Part shown: one piece after another, positions 57,019-64,000 of the stretch | Numbering within the stretch: the stretch's first letter is position 1 | Layout: every line of letters begins with the position of its first letter | Assembly: GCF_019492055.1 (NCBI RefSeq) | Contig: NZ_JAICBX010000005.1 | Coordinates: 1-64,000, forward strand | DNA: 64,000 bases | DNA from: Flavimaribacter sediminis | GTDB taxonomy: Bacteria > Pseudomonadota > Alphaproteobacteria > Rhizobiales > Rhizobiaceae | Reading direction: 5' to 3' | Translations under genes and position numbers: made by a program | Notes under the pieces: model-generated | The model's database searches: none | What the model was told of the DNA's origin: nothing | The model's input: only the letters and a program-made list of their open reading frames with translations

Positions 57019-57636
57019 TCAGCGCTCGAGCTTGCGGATGATCTTTTCGATCCGCTTGCGCTTGCTTTGCGCCATGTGATCGTCGAGACGACGCATCAGG
57101 ACATCCCGGAAAGCCCGGTACTCCGACTTGTCCAGGACCGGAAAGATCCTTTCGGCATACAGGGGCAACTGGTTGACGGCCGCCGTCTCGAGCCGCTCCA
57201 GCATCAGGGCGATCAAGATATTCATGGCCTGATCTTTGGCGATGACGCTGCCGCGGTCGGCGGCGTCGAGGATAACGTTCAGATGTTGACCGGCAATTTT
57301 GTGCGGCGCCACTTCGGCCACACAGGCAAGGGCCGTCAGGCTGCCCCAGACGATCCGGTTATTGTTGCTCTGGAGCCGCTCCATCAGAATGGCCATGTGC
57401 TGCACGATCAGATGCGGCTTGCGCGCGCCGATCTCGTAGAGAACCTTGACCGCGTCGGACTGTATGGCAGACGATCCGAAGGTGAGGCATTCGGCCACCG
57501 CCTTGACGCCGCCTGCATCGTCGGCTTCTGCCAGTTCCTCGGCGAGCTCCACATTGGGGCCCTCGTCCCGCCGTCCCTGGCTGCAGGCGAGCCGGTGTTC
57601 GATATCGGGACCGGTCTGCGGCTTCAGTGCTGCCAT
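57019..57636 (-). CDS. HEAT/armadillo-like repeat protein
   Basis: 205 residues from ATG at 57636. All-helical with repeated units such as GVKAVAECLTFGSSAIQSDAVKVLYEIG and NNRIVWGSLTALACVAEVAPHKIA, and a basic C-terminus (AQSKRKRIEKIIRKLER). A cytoplasmic scaffold of unknown role. Its start overlaps the zinc-ribbon gene end by 13 bases, so the two are made together under the divergent MerR promoter region. Confidence 0.8.
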   Translation of the reverse strand: MAALKPQTGPDIEHRLACSQGRRDEGPNVELAEELAEADDAGGVKAVAECLTFGSSAIQSDAVKVLYEIGARKPHLIVQHMAILMERLQSNNNRIVWGSLTALACVAEVAPHKIAGQHLNVILDAADRGSVIAKDQAMNILIALMLERLETAAVNQLPLYAERIFPVLDKSEYRAFRDVLMRRLDDHMAQSKRKRIEKIIRKLER

Positions 57637-57878
57637 CGTTCGAGTCTCGGAATACCGCGGGTAAAGAGCCAGGCCATGATACGCGGCATACCTTTCTTCT
57701 GGAGCTGAACCACGCAGTGTTCCTGCATCTCGGAAACCGTAAAGTCCGGATGCACAAACCGGCCGTTCTCGTAGCAAAGCGAGCAGTACCGGCCGCTGCG
57801 GGAGCCGTCGGCTTCGGAGCCGCCGCCCTTCGGGTCCTTGTTGAGGGGCATTCCACAACTCTGGCATTTACCGCTCAT
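57624..57878 (-). CDS. putative zinc-ribbon domain protein
   Basis: 84 residues from ATG at 57878, with GGAGAGA about six bases upstream. The N-terminal CQSCGMPL and YCSLCYENG form a four-Cys zinc ribbon (zf-ribbon_2-like). A helical tail with FTVSEMQEHCVVQLQ follows. It is co-transcribed with the HEAT-like gene and divergent from a MerR regulator. Cellular role not known. Confidence 0.85.
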   Translation of the reverse strand: MSGKCQSCGMPLNKDPKGGGSEADGSRSGRYCSLCYENGRFVHPDFTVSEMQEHCVVQLQKKGMPRIMAWLFTRGIPRLERWQH

Positions 57879-57917
57879 GGGTCTCTCCATACCGCTCGGG
57901 GCTCTTGAAACCATCGC

Positions 57918-57945
57918 AAAACCGTTGTCTATAGTCAATGGTTTT
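57918..57945. promoter_or_regulatory. 28-bp MerR-type palindrome between divergent genes
   Basis: AAAACCGTTG-TCTATAGT-CAATGGTTTT has 10-bp arms with one mismatch around a CTATAG core. It lies 16 bases before the merR-like ATG and 40 bases before the zinc-ribbon start. MerR regulators bind such long dyads between promoter elements, so this is the expected site for 57961-58338. Confidence 0.65.
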
Positions 57946-57960
57946 GATTCGAGGAACAGA

Positions 57961-58338
57961 ATGCGTATTGGCGAACTGGCGAAACGAACGGGCCTCAGCC
58001 GTGACTCGATCCGCTTTTATGAGAAGAACGGGCTGATCCGGTCGGATCCCGGTGACGAACCGTCGAACAATTACCGCGACTATCCGGAAGACCTGTTGCC
58101 GACGCTGGAAATGATCGCGGAGGCACAGGCGGCCGGTTTCACCATTTCCGAGCTTCGCAGGTTCATGGCGCAGCTTGATGCCGCCTCCATCCACGATTTC
58201 GATGGCGAGGCATTTCTTCAGGGAAAAATCGAGGAAGTGGAGCGCAACATCATCAGATCGAAGCGCTTTCTGGAAACGCTGAAAGCAGCAAAGTCAGCAC
58301 TCGCAATCGGCGGTGTGGACGACACGGATCCAGACTGA
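57961..58338 (+). CDS. MerR-family transcriptional regulator
   Basis: 125 residues from ATG at 57961; GAGGAA precedes it. The MerR winged helix is at about 1-70 (MRIGELAKRTGLSRDSIRFYEKNGL), then a dimerising coiled coil. There is no Cys, so a metal sensor is unlikely. It probably regulates the divergent zinc-ribbon/HEAT pair and itself. Confidence 0.92.
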   Translation: MRIGELAKRTGLSRDSIRFYEKNGLIRSDPGDEPSNNYRDYPEDLLPTLEMIAEAQAAGFTISELRRFMAQLDAASIHDFDGEAFLQGKIEEVERNIIRSKRFLETLKAAKSALAIGGVDDTDPD

Positions 58339-58389
58339 ACGCGCTTTCATTCCTGGCCAGCCGACTTGTGTTGATGTGTCGCGTCGGTT

Positions 58390-58429
58390 AATTTGCCTAA
58401 AGCAATATATATTTGTTATTGGCAAAATT
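58390..58429. promoter_or_regulatory. AT-rich dyads upstream of the MarR-GNAT gene
   Basis: AATTTGCC (58390-58397) and GGCAAAATT (58421-58429) are inverted with one extra A, and between them CAATATATATTTG (58403-58415) is a near-palindrome. MarR proteins bind such AT-rich dyads, and the gene directly after encodes a MarR domain, so autoregulation is likely. Confidence 0.45.
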
Positions 58430-59369
58430 ATGCCCGAATTTGAAGTCCCCGCGGAAAACGTAGCCGCCGTACGGAGATTCAAACCGCTTTCACACACGCC
58501 TCGTGGGCGCGCTGAACGATCGGCTACTCTCCTCCGAATTTTCGTTGCCGCAGATGCGGATCCTCTACGAGGTCGCCAATGCGCCGGCCGGCGGCCGCGT
58601 CTCTGCCGCCGATCTCGGCCGCGACCTCGTCCTCGATGCGGGCTATCTCAGCCGGCTTATTGTCGGGCTTGAAAAAAGGGGGCTCATCACCCGCCTTCCC
58701 TCCCGGGACAATGCGAAACGGCTGGATCTGGAACTGACGGAAAAGGGTCGGGCCACCTTTGCGAAACTGAATGCGGCATCGGCGGCGGAGGTCACTGCAC
58801 TGCTCGGCAGGCTCCACCCGAGCGAACAGCGCCAGCTGGTCGGGTCCATGCACCGGATCGAGCGGCTGCTCGGTACGAACGGACCGGACCGCATCGTCAC
58901 GCTTCGCGATCCGGAGCCCGGCGACTTTGGCGCCATCATCCATCGTCAGACCCGGCTCTATGCAACCGAATATGGCTGGGACTGGACCTTCGAGGCATTG
59001 CTTGGAGAGATCGTCTCGAAATTCATCACCAAATTCGATCCCGCCCGGGATCGCTGCTGGATCGCCGAAAGCGAGGGCGAGATCATTGGCTCCGTCTTCG
59101 TGACGCGCGAAGATGACGAGATCGCGAAGCTGCGCATGCTTTACGTCGAGGAATCGGCGCGCGGCATGGGTCTCGGCCGGCGTCTCGTGGACGAGTGCAT
59201 CCGCTTCGCAAAGGCGCGAGGATACAGCCGCATGGTGCTCTGGACCAACGATATCCTCGTATCCGCCCGGCGCATCTACGAGGCGGCGGGTTTCACTTTA
59301 TTCGAAGAAGAACCGCATCACAGTTTCGGCAAGGACCTTGTCGGTCAGATGTGGGAGCGGGATCTCTGA
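58430..59369 (+). pseudogene. MarR-GNAT fusion protein with a one-base frameshift near the N-terminus
   Basis: ATG at 58430 opens MPEFEVPAENVAAVRRF (to 58480). The expected continuation NRFHTRLVGALNDRLLSSEF is found one base out of phase from 58482. Removing one A of the AAA at 58481-58483 restores a frame of about 312 residues: MarR domain (about 1-145) followed by a GNAT acetyltransferase (about 160-310; GLGRRLVDECIRFAKARGY). As written, the downstream frame is 58503-59369 from an internal GTG, lacking the first MarR helix. A sequencing error or true mutation cannot be separated here. Confidence 0.75.
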
Positions 59370-59402
59370 TCTTCAGATAGCGGCAAAAGTTGAATTTCCG
59401 AT

Positions 59403-60065
59403 TCAATTCAGATGGGCTTCATACACTGAGCTCTCCATTATGAAATCCAGCCGGTAAAGGCCTGACGCCGTCACTGGCGGCGTATCGCATTCCGGCGATG
59501 CCAGGATCGCGTCCACGGCCGCCTTCAACGGCTCGGCCATTGGCCCCTCGGCCAAAAGGATTGCGCGCGAGGTCTCGTCCTTCTTGCCGCGCATGGCTGA
59601 TTCAGCCGTTTCGAGCACCGCTTCGCCGCAGCGTTCCAAAAGGTGTACGGCCGACAGGTTCTTCGACCGGATGAGCGCCGTGGCGACCGGCGCTGCAAGG
59701 TCAGCGTCGCAATCGAGCCGCAAAGCAATCACGAAGCCTGCGGCGCCATGGCCTGTGCTCGCAACGACCTGGCAGGGCGTCCGCGAGAAGTTCGTGAAAT
59801 GGGGCACGACCCGGCGCGTCCATTCCGTCGGGTCGTTCAGCCGGGATAGATAGGTTTCGGAGAAAAGGATGTCCGGCGTTTCAGTCTCGTAGAAATTGAA
59901 ATACGTCGGTTGACCGTCCACCGCCGCATAGCGCCGCGCGCGCAGGAAACCCGGAACCGTCAACCGCTCGGGAATATGCTCGTGCACATGCCATCGGATG
60001 AATTCCGCGTCGTGACCTTCCTCCATGCCGTTCCAGATGGCGAGGACGCCCTGTCCCGGAGTCAT
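59403..60065 (-). CDS. conserved protein with dimeric alpha-beta barrel (EthD-like) N-terminus
   Basis: 220 residues from ATG at 60065, overlapping the IclR stop as ATGA. The first half, GVLAIWNGMEEGHDAEFIRW and EHIPERLTVPGFLRARRY, has the helix-strand pattern of EthD/antibiotic-monooxygenase-like barrels, and a second similar half may follow (FVIALRLDCDADLA). Function unknown. It ends the tct operon, suggesting a role in degrading the imported acid. Confidence 0.6.
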   Translation of the reverse strand: MTPGQGVLAIWNGMEEGHDAEFIRWHVHEHIPERLTVPGFLRARRYAAVDGQPTYFNFYETETPDILFSETYLSRLNDPTEWTRRVVPHFTNFSRTPCQVVASTGHGAAGFVIALRLDCDADLAAPVATALIRSKNLSAVHLLERCGEAVLETAESAMRGKKDETSRAILLAEGPMAEPLKAAVDAILASPECDTPPVTASGLYRLDFIMESSVYEAHLN

Positions 60066-60871
60066 GCCGCCCCCTGATCCGGCACATCGGTGTCGAGATG
60101 AATCTTGATTGGCCAAAGTGACGACAGGCGTTTCGCCGCGGTCATGACGCGAGGCGCGATCTCTGCGATGCGGGCCGGCGTCATGCGGGCGCTCGGACCA
60201 ACGACGATTACCGAGCCGACGACCTTGTCGGACGCCACGCCCTCGAAAATCGCGGCGGCGACGGCGTTGACGCCGATGGACGCCTCTTCCATCGCGGTCG
60301 AATAGCCGCGCGAGCGTATCGACTCCAGCTCGTCCTGCAACGCCCGCATGGTGCGCAGGGCATTGGGGCCCATGTCGCCAGCGTCTGGGAAACCTTGCGC
60401 AAGAACCACCCGCGCAGCTTCCTCGTCGGTGAGCGTCGCAAGCCAGGCCTTGCCGGCGGCGGTCGCGTGCAGCACCGCCTGCCGGCCGAGATTGCCGTCG
60501 TAGCGCAGGCCATCGCGCGCGCCCTGCGCCTCTGCGACCCAGGCCATGCTGTCGCCGCCCACCACCACGGCGAGGCGAACGAGCTCGCCCGTCTCCTTGG
60601 CGAGAAGCCGCATGTCCGGATGGCAGATGTCCCGTATGCCGGTGGCGTTGAGATGGGCGAAGCCGAGAATGGCGAGCTTGAGCGTGGCGCTATAGCGCTG
60701 AACGTCCTCCTCCTGCTCGATATAGCCGCGCTTTACCCACACTTGCAGCAGGCGGTGCGCCGCCGATTTGGGCATGTCGAGCTGGCGGGCGATTTCAGCC
60801 AGGCCCACCGGCCTTTCCGCCTCCTCGATCAGTTCCAGAATATCGATCGCTCTCTGGAGTTGTACGGACAT
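60062..60871 (-). CDS. IclR-family transcriptional regulator
   Basis: 269 residues from ATG at 60871, which shares one base with the tctA stop (TAATG). Winged helix about 3-65 (EIARQLDMPKSAAHRLLQVWVKRGY) and an IclR effector domain about 80-258. Being inside the transporter operon, it most likely senses the imported acid and controls the operon. Confidence 0.92.
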   Translation of the reverse strand: MSVQLQRAIDILELIEEAERPVGLAEIARQLDMPKSAAHRLLQVWVKRGYIEQEEDVQRYSATLKLAILGFAHLNATGIRDICHPDMRLLAKETGELVRLAVVVGGDSMAWVAEAQGARDGLRYDGNLGRQAVLHATAAGKAWLATLTDEEAARVVLAQGFPDAGDMGPNALRTMRALQDELESIRSRGYSTAMEEASIGVNAVAAAIFEGVASDKVVGSVIVVGPSARMTPARIAEIAPRVMTAAKRLSSLWPIKIHLDTDVPDQGAA

Positions 60872-62367
60872 TACTGCTTCCTGGCCTGCTGTCGTTTCAC
60901 TTGTGAATTCCGGGGACGTCGGCGAACGCCGGCGAAGATCGCGGCCAGGCAGACCGCGACCAGCACGAGCGCTATCGGTCGGGTGAAGACCTGCGTTGGG
61001 TCCCGATCGATCAACTGTAGCATGCGGCGCAGATTCTGGTCGACCATGCCGCCGAGGATGATGCCGAGAATGAGCGGCGCCATGGGATATCGCATCAATC
61101 GCATGGCGAGGCCGAGCAGACCGAAAGCAAGCACGACATAGATATCGAAGACACGTTGCGTCAGGGCATAGGGCCCCAGCAGGCAAAGACAGAAGATCAC
61201 GGGGGTGAGAAACTCCCGCGGGACCTTCAGCACCAGCAGCAGCGGCCGCGACAGGGCGAGCCCCATGACGGCCATTGCGATGGTGCCGAAGATGACCATC
61301 CAGCACACCGCGGCGACGAAATCCGGGTTCTCGATCATTATCATCGGGCCGGGCCGGACATTGTGTATGAACATGGCCGCAAGCAGAACGGCGGCCGGGG
61401 CGGAACCCGGGACGGCGAGCGTCAGCGCCGGAATGATGGCCGAGGGCAGCGCGGCGCTGTTGGCGGTTTCGGCGGCGATCAGCCCGTCATCCGACCCCTT
61501 CGTGAATTCATCGGGCGTTTTCGAGGCGCGCCGCGCGGCGCCGTAGGAAATCCAGGCGGCGACATCCTCGCCGACGCCCGGAATCACGCCGATGGCGATG
61601 CCGATGATACACGAGCGGATAACCGTGACCTTGCGGCGGATCATGTCCCGGAAATTCGACAGGAGCGGTGTCGCCTGCATGGGCGCGTCGACCATGCGCG
61701 CCTTGCCCGAACCCAGCGACATAAGCAGCTCCGAAATCCCGAAGGCGCCGACCATGGCCGGAATCAGCGCAATGCCAGCGGCGAGATCCAGACTGCCATA
61801 GGAAAAGCGGGGATAGGCGTGCATCGTCTCCTGACCAACCGTCGCGATGGCGAGGCCGAGGAAGCCTGCGATCCAGCCTTTCAGGGGATCGTCGGCGGCC
61901 GTCATCCGGCCTGCGACGATGATCCCGACGATCCCGAGCAGGAAGTATTCGGTCGAGCCGAAGCCGAGCGCCAGTTCGGCGAGCAGCGGCGCGATAAGCG
62001 CAAGCGCGACGCCGCCGATCAGGCCTCCGGTGAGCGATGCCAGGGTGGCAAGCCCCAGCGCGCGGTGCCCCATGCCGTTTCTCGCCATCGGATGGCCGTC
62101 CAGTGCGGTGGCCGCATTGGCGGGCGTGCCCGGAATGTTGAGAAGGATGGCGCTGCGGCTACCTCCGTAGATCGAGCCGATATAGAGGCAGATCAGCACG
62201 AGAATCGCCTGCTGGCCGACCATCGCATAGGTGAGCGACGTCATCAGCGCCAGGCCCATCGTCGCGGTGAGGCCGGGCAGTGCACCGATGACGATGCCGC
62301 CGAGCGTCGCCCAGAGTACGTTGAAAAGCGTCGTTGCGCTGGCGAGTTCGAGAAAGGCGTCGATCAT
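60871..62367 (-). CDS. tctA: tripartite tricarboxylate transporter, large permease TctA
   Basis: 498 residues with about twelve membrane segments. Hallmark segments GALPGLTATMGLALMTSLTYAM near 28 and IPGTPANAATALDGHPMARNG near 78, plus GVIPGVGEDVAAWISYGAARR near 257. Main channel of an ion-driven importer for carboxylates. It overlaps tctB by four bases. Confidence 0.94.
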   Translation of the reverse strand: MIDAFLELASATTLFNVLWATLGGIVIGALPGLTATMGLALMTSLTYAMVGQQAILVLICLYIGSIYGGSRSAILLNIPGTPANAATALDGHPMARNGMGHRALGLATLASLTGGLIGGVALALIAPLLAELALGFGSTEYFLLGIVGIIVAGRMTAADDPLKGWIAGFLGLAIATVGQETMHAYPRFSYGSLDLAAGIALIPAMVGAFGISELLMSLGSGKARMVDAPMQATPLLSNFRDMIRRKVTVIRSCIIGIAIGVIPGVGEDVAAWISYGAARRASKTPDEFTKGSDDGLIAAETANSAALPSAIIPALTLAVPGSAPAAVLLAAMFIHNVRPGPMIMIENPDFVAAVCWMVIFGTIAMAVMGLALSRPLLLVLKVPREFLTPVIFCLCLLGPYALTQRVFDIYVVLAFGLLGLAMRLMRYPMAPLILGIILGGMVDQNLRRMLQLIDRDPTQVFTRPIALVLVAVCLAAIFAGVRRRPRNSQVKRQQARKQ

Positions 62368-62852
62368 GGCAGCCGGATCAGGAAAACATGCTGGAACGTC
62401 ATCGGAACGAGCACCGCGACGACGAGAATGACGAGGGCAAATGCCGCGGCGCGACGGACGATCTCCTCACGCGGGCCGCGCCACGAAACGAAGAGAGCGG
62501 CAAAGGCCACGCAAAACCCCGCGAGAAGAAGACGGAAATCGATGTGTCCGATCAGGGCGATAGTAACCGTCATCAGTCCGAGGCCGGTCAGCATCGGTCG
62601 CCACGCCAGTCCGTCCGCTGACGAGGCTGGTGCGGGACGTCGCACGGTTCGAAGGGCCAGCAGGGCCCCCAGCAAAAGCAGGACGACGGCAATGAAGCCG
62701 GGAAAGATCGCGGGCGCCGTCAGAACGGTTCCACGATCTGCATAAGTGGGCATGGCCAGCGATGCGGCAAGCATCCCGGCGCCAAGAACGATCAGTATCG
62801 ATCCGGTTGCGAGATCGGCGGCATGAAGCCGCCGACCATTGAGTTCGCTCAC
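62364..62852 (-). CDS. tctB: tripartite tricarboxylate transporter, small permease TctB
   Basis: 162 residues with four hydrophobic segments and little sequence conservation, as usual for TctB. It lies between the binding-protein gene (15 bases) and tctA (ATGA overlap). The call depends on size, topology and position. Confidence 0.88.
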   Translation of the reverse strand: MSELNGRRLHAADLATGSILIVLGAGMLAASLAMPTYADRGTVLTAPAIFPGFIAVVLLLLGALLALRTVRRPAPASSADGLAWRPMLTGLGLMTVTIALIGHIDFRLLLAGFCVAFAALFVSWRGPREEIVRRAAAFALVILVVAVLVPMTFQHVFLIRLP

Positions 62853-62867
62853 GATCCCGCTTCCGGT

Positions 62868-63860
62868 TCAGGGCCGTGTAATGCCCAGTTCTTCGGGGGA
62901 CATCTTCGCATCGCCGCGATCATACAACCCCCAGGCCGCGGCGGCGATGGCCGGATCGGCCGATTTCATCGCCTCGTCTCCGGCAACCGGCTTTACCCCG
63001 CATCCGCGGGAAGTGCATAACTGCTGCAGTGCATCCGATCCGGACAAGGTTTCCGTCCACACGGATTCCAGCATGTCCAGCACCTCCTGCGGCACGCCGT
63101 CGGGCAAGTAGATTCCTACGAAGTTTTCCGCGGGCGGCAGGTTCGGCAGCTGTGCGGTGATCGGCGGAATGGACAAATCGCCGAGCTTGATCTCGGTCGT
63201 GCCGATGGCGGCCAGCGGCGTCAGCCGGCCGGCGCGGATCATTTCCGCCTGTTCCAGCGCGAGCTGGGTGGTGGCCTGCGCCTCTCCGGAGACGGTGGCG
63301 AGAATCGCCGGATTGCCGCCATCATAGACGATCTGCTTGGGATCGATATCGGCGGCCGTCGCAATCGCGGCCAGTCCCTGACCACCAGACGAATTCGGTC
63401 CCGCCGTCGCGATCAGCAGCTTGTCGCCGTCGGACTTCACCCGGGCGATGAAATCCTCGACAGAACCGATGCCGGTATCGGGATTTACGGAGAGCACCGA
63501 CGACATGGAGGCGATGATGAACGGATGCCAGTCGTCGAAGGTCGTGTCTATCATCCCCATGATCTTGTAGGTGCCTATGTCGCGCACCCCGCCGGAAAGC
63601 CAGGTGTATCCGTCCTTCGGCGCATCGAGCACCGCCTGAGTTCCGACGGACCCATTGGCGCCGGGCTGGTTGACAACAACAACTTTCTGACCGAGGACCG
63701 GCTCGAGGTCCGCCGCCACCGCGCGAACTGCGAGATCGGTGACGCCACCGGGCGGATAAGGCACGATGACGGTGACCGGCTTTTCCGGCTTCCAGTCGGC
63801 CATTGCGACGCCGGCAGACACTGTCAGTGCTAGCGCGGCCATAATCATTCTGCTTATCAT
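62868..63860 (-). CDS. tripartite tricarboxylate transporter substrate-binding protein (Bug/TctC family)
   Basis: 330 residues with signal peptide (IMAALALTVSAGVAMADW). The mature part has the Bug family start VTVIVPYPPGGVTDLAVRA and VVVNQPGANGSVGTQ. Periplasmic receptor of the importer. The ligand is unknown; Bug proteins bind carboxylates such as citrate, aromatic acids or amino acids. GGAGG precedes the start. Confidence 0.93.
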   Translation of the reverse strand: MISRMIMAALALTVSAGVAMADWKPEKPVTVIVPYPPGGVTDLAVRAVAADLEPVLGQKVVVVNQPGANGSVGTQAVLDAPKDGYTWLSGGVRDIGTYKIMGMIDTTFDDWHPFIIASMSSVLSVNPDTGIGSVEDFIARVKSDGDKLLIATAGPNSSGGQGLAAIATAADIDPKQIVYDGGNPAILATVSGEAQATTQLALEQAEMIRAGRLTPLAAIGTTEIKLGDLSIPPITAQLPNLPPAENFVGIYLPDGVPQEVLDMLESVWTETLSGSDALQQLCTSRGCGVKPVAGDEAMKSADPAIAAAAWGLYDRGDAKMSPEELGITRP

Positions 63861-63888
63861 GGTTTCCTCCCTTTGATGATTGTCAGTG

Positions 63889-64000
63889 TCAGCCCGCCGC
63901 GGATGCGGCCGCCTGGCTTTTTCCCGCCTGCCACTCCTCTAGCAGCCGGATCCACGGGCCGACATAGTGGCCGTGATCGTGGAATGTTCGTCCCGAAACA
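63889..64000 (-). CDS. C-terminal end of an unidentified gene upstream of the Tct operon
   Basis: A minus-strand frame enters from the right edge and stops at 63889. The 36 visible residues include RTFHDHGHYVGPWIRLLEEW and an Ala-rich tail. I do not recognise the family. It lies 28 bases before the binding-protein start, so it is probably co-transcribed with the transporter and may be the enzyme acting on the imported acid. Confidence 0.5.
   Translation of the reverse strand, partial: VSGRTFHDHGHYVGPWIRLLEEWQAGKSQAAASAAG

Noticed and set aside
58313-58672. Separate small plus-strand gene overlapping the MarR-GNAT start
   Set aside because: Its useful part is only the first 17 MarR codons before the frameshift; the remainder is an off-frame shadow.
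61156-62745. Plus-strand open frame of about 529 codons opposite tctA/tctB
   Set aside because: Low-complexity Arg/Gly/Asp-rich composition and no family signal; it is the complement of the TctA membrane protein.

Overview
The window looks like a chromosomal or chromid segment of an alphaproteobacterium, most likely Hyphomicrobiales (Rhizobiales). The support is high G+C coding sequence, the gene set (hutF/hutG five-step histidine route, membrane urate oxidase PuuD, PuuE-type allantoinase, BMP-type and TAXI-TRAP uptake systems, ligase-associated exonuclease) and an IS630 remnant of rhizobial type at the left edge. It is almost entirely catabolic and transport genes. No tRNA, rRNA or CRISPR array was seen, and no gene-free stretch exceeds 300 bases.

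Left part (1-9.9 kb): an IS630 transposase tail cuts off a small gene that followed a Rieske oxygenase gene; a LysR regulator lies just upstream of the oxygenase. Then comes a complete histidine-utilisation locus, hutF-hutC on the minus strand and hutI-hutH-hutG-hutU on the plus strand. The two arms diverge from a 22-bp palindrome that is almost certainly the HutC operator.

Purine block A (10-25.1 kb): xdhA-xdhB-xdhC (xanthine dehydrogenase and its maturation factor), puuD and an amidohydrolase guanine deaminase. Between them sits a foreign module: an RNase Z-like metallo-beta-lactamase hydrolase, a TAXI-TRAP transporter and, convergent to these, a LigM-like GcvT-fold demethylase. Both ends of this module carry the same inverted repeat, ATTTTCG-N5-CGAAAAT. 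An HXXEE membrane protein after guaD is split by an in-frame TAA.

Sulfate-ester module (25.1-32.4 kb): two sulfatases, an SsuABC/TauABC-like importer, an IclR regulator and the formylglycine-generating enzyme that activates sulfatases. A ligase-associated exonuclease and ATP-dependent DNA ligase follow (32.4-35 kb).

Purine block B (35.3-49.8 kb): puuE-uraD-alc-allA-uraH (allantoin and upstream ureide steps), a second guanine deaminase of the cytidine-deaminase fold, a LysR regulator, and a BMP-type ABC importer operon that also encodes a secreted unknown protein, a divergent adenine deaminase and a DszC/SfnB-like flavin monooxygenase. A convergent adenosine/adenine deaminase closes the block. 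Together blocks A and B encode the whole route from adenine or guanine through xanthine, urate, HIU, OHCU, allantoin, allantoate and ureidoglycolate to glyoxylate plus urea.

Right part (50-64 kb): a sulfide:quinone oxidoreductase, a SqrR/BigR-like ArsR repressor, a DUF2892 protein and an RND efflux pair; a methyltransferase; a zinc-ribbon/HEAT pair divergent from a MerR regulator across a 28-bp palindrome; a MarR-GNAT gene broken by a one-base frameshift; and a tripartite tricarboxylate-type (TctCBA) importer operon with an IclR regulator and a dimeric-barrel protein, continuing past the right edge.
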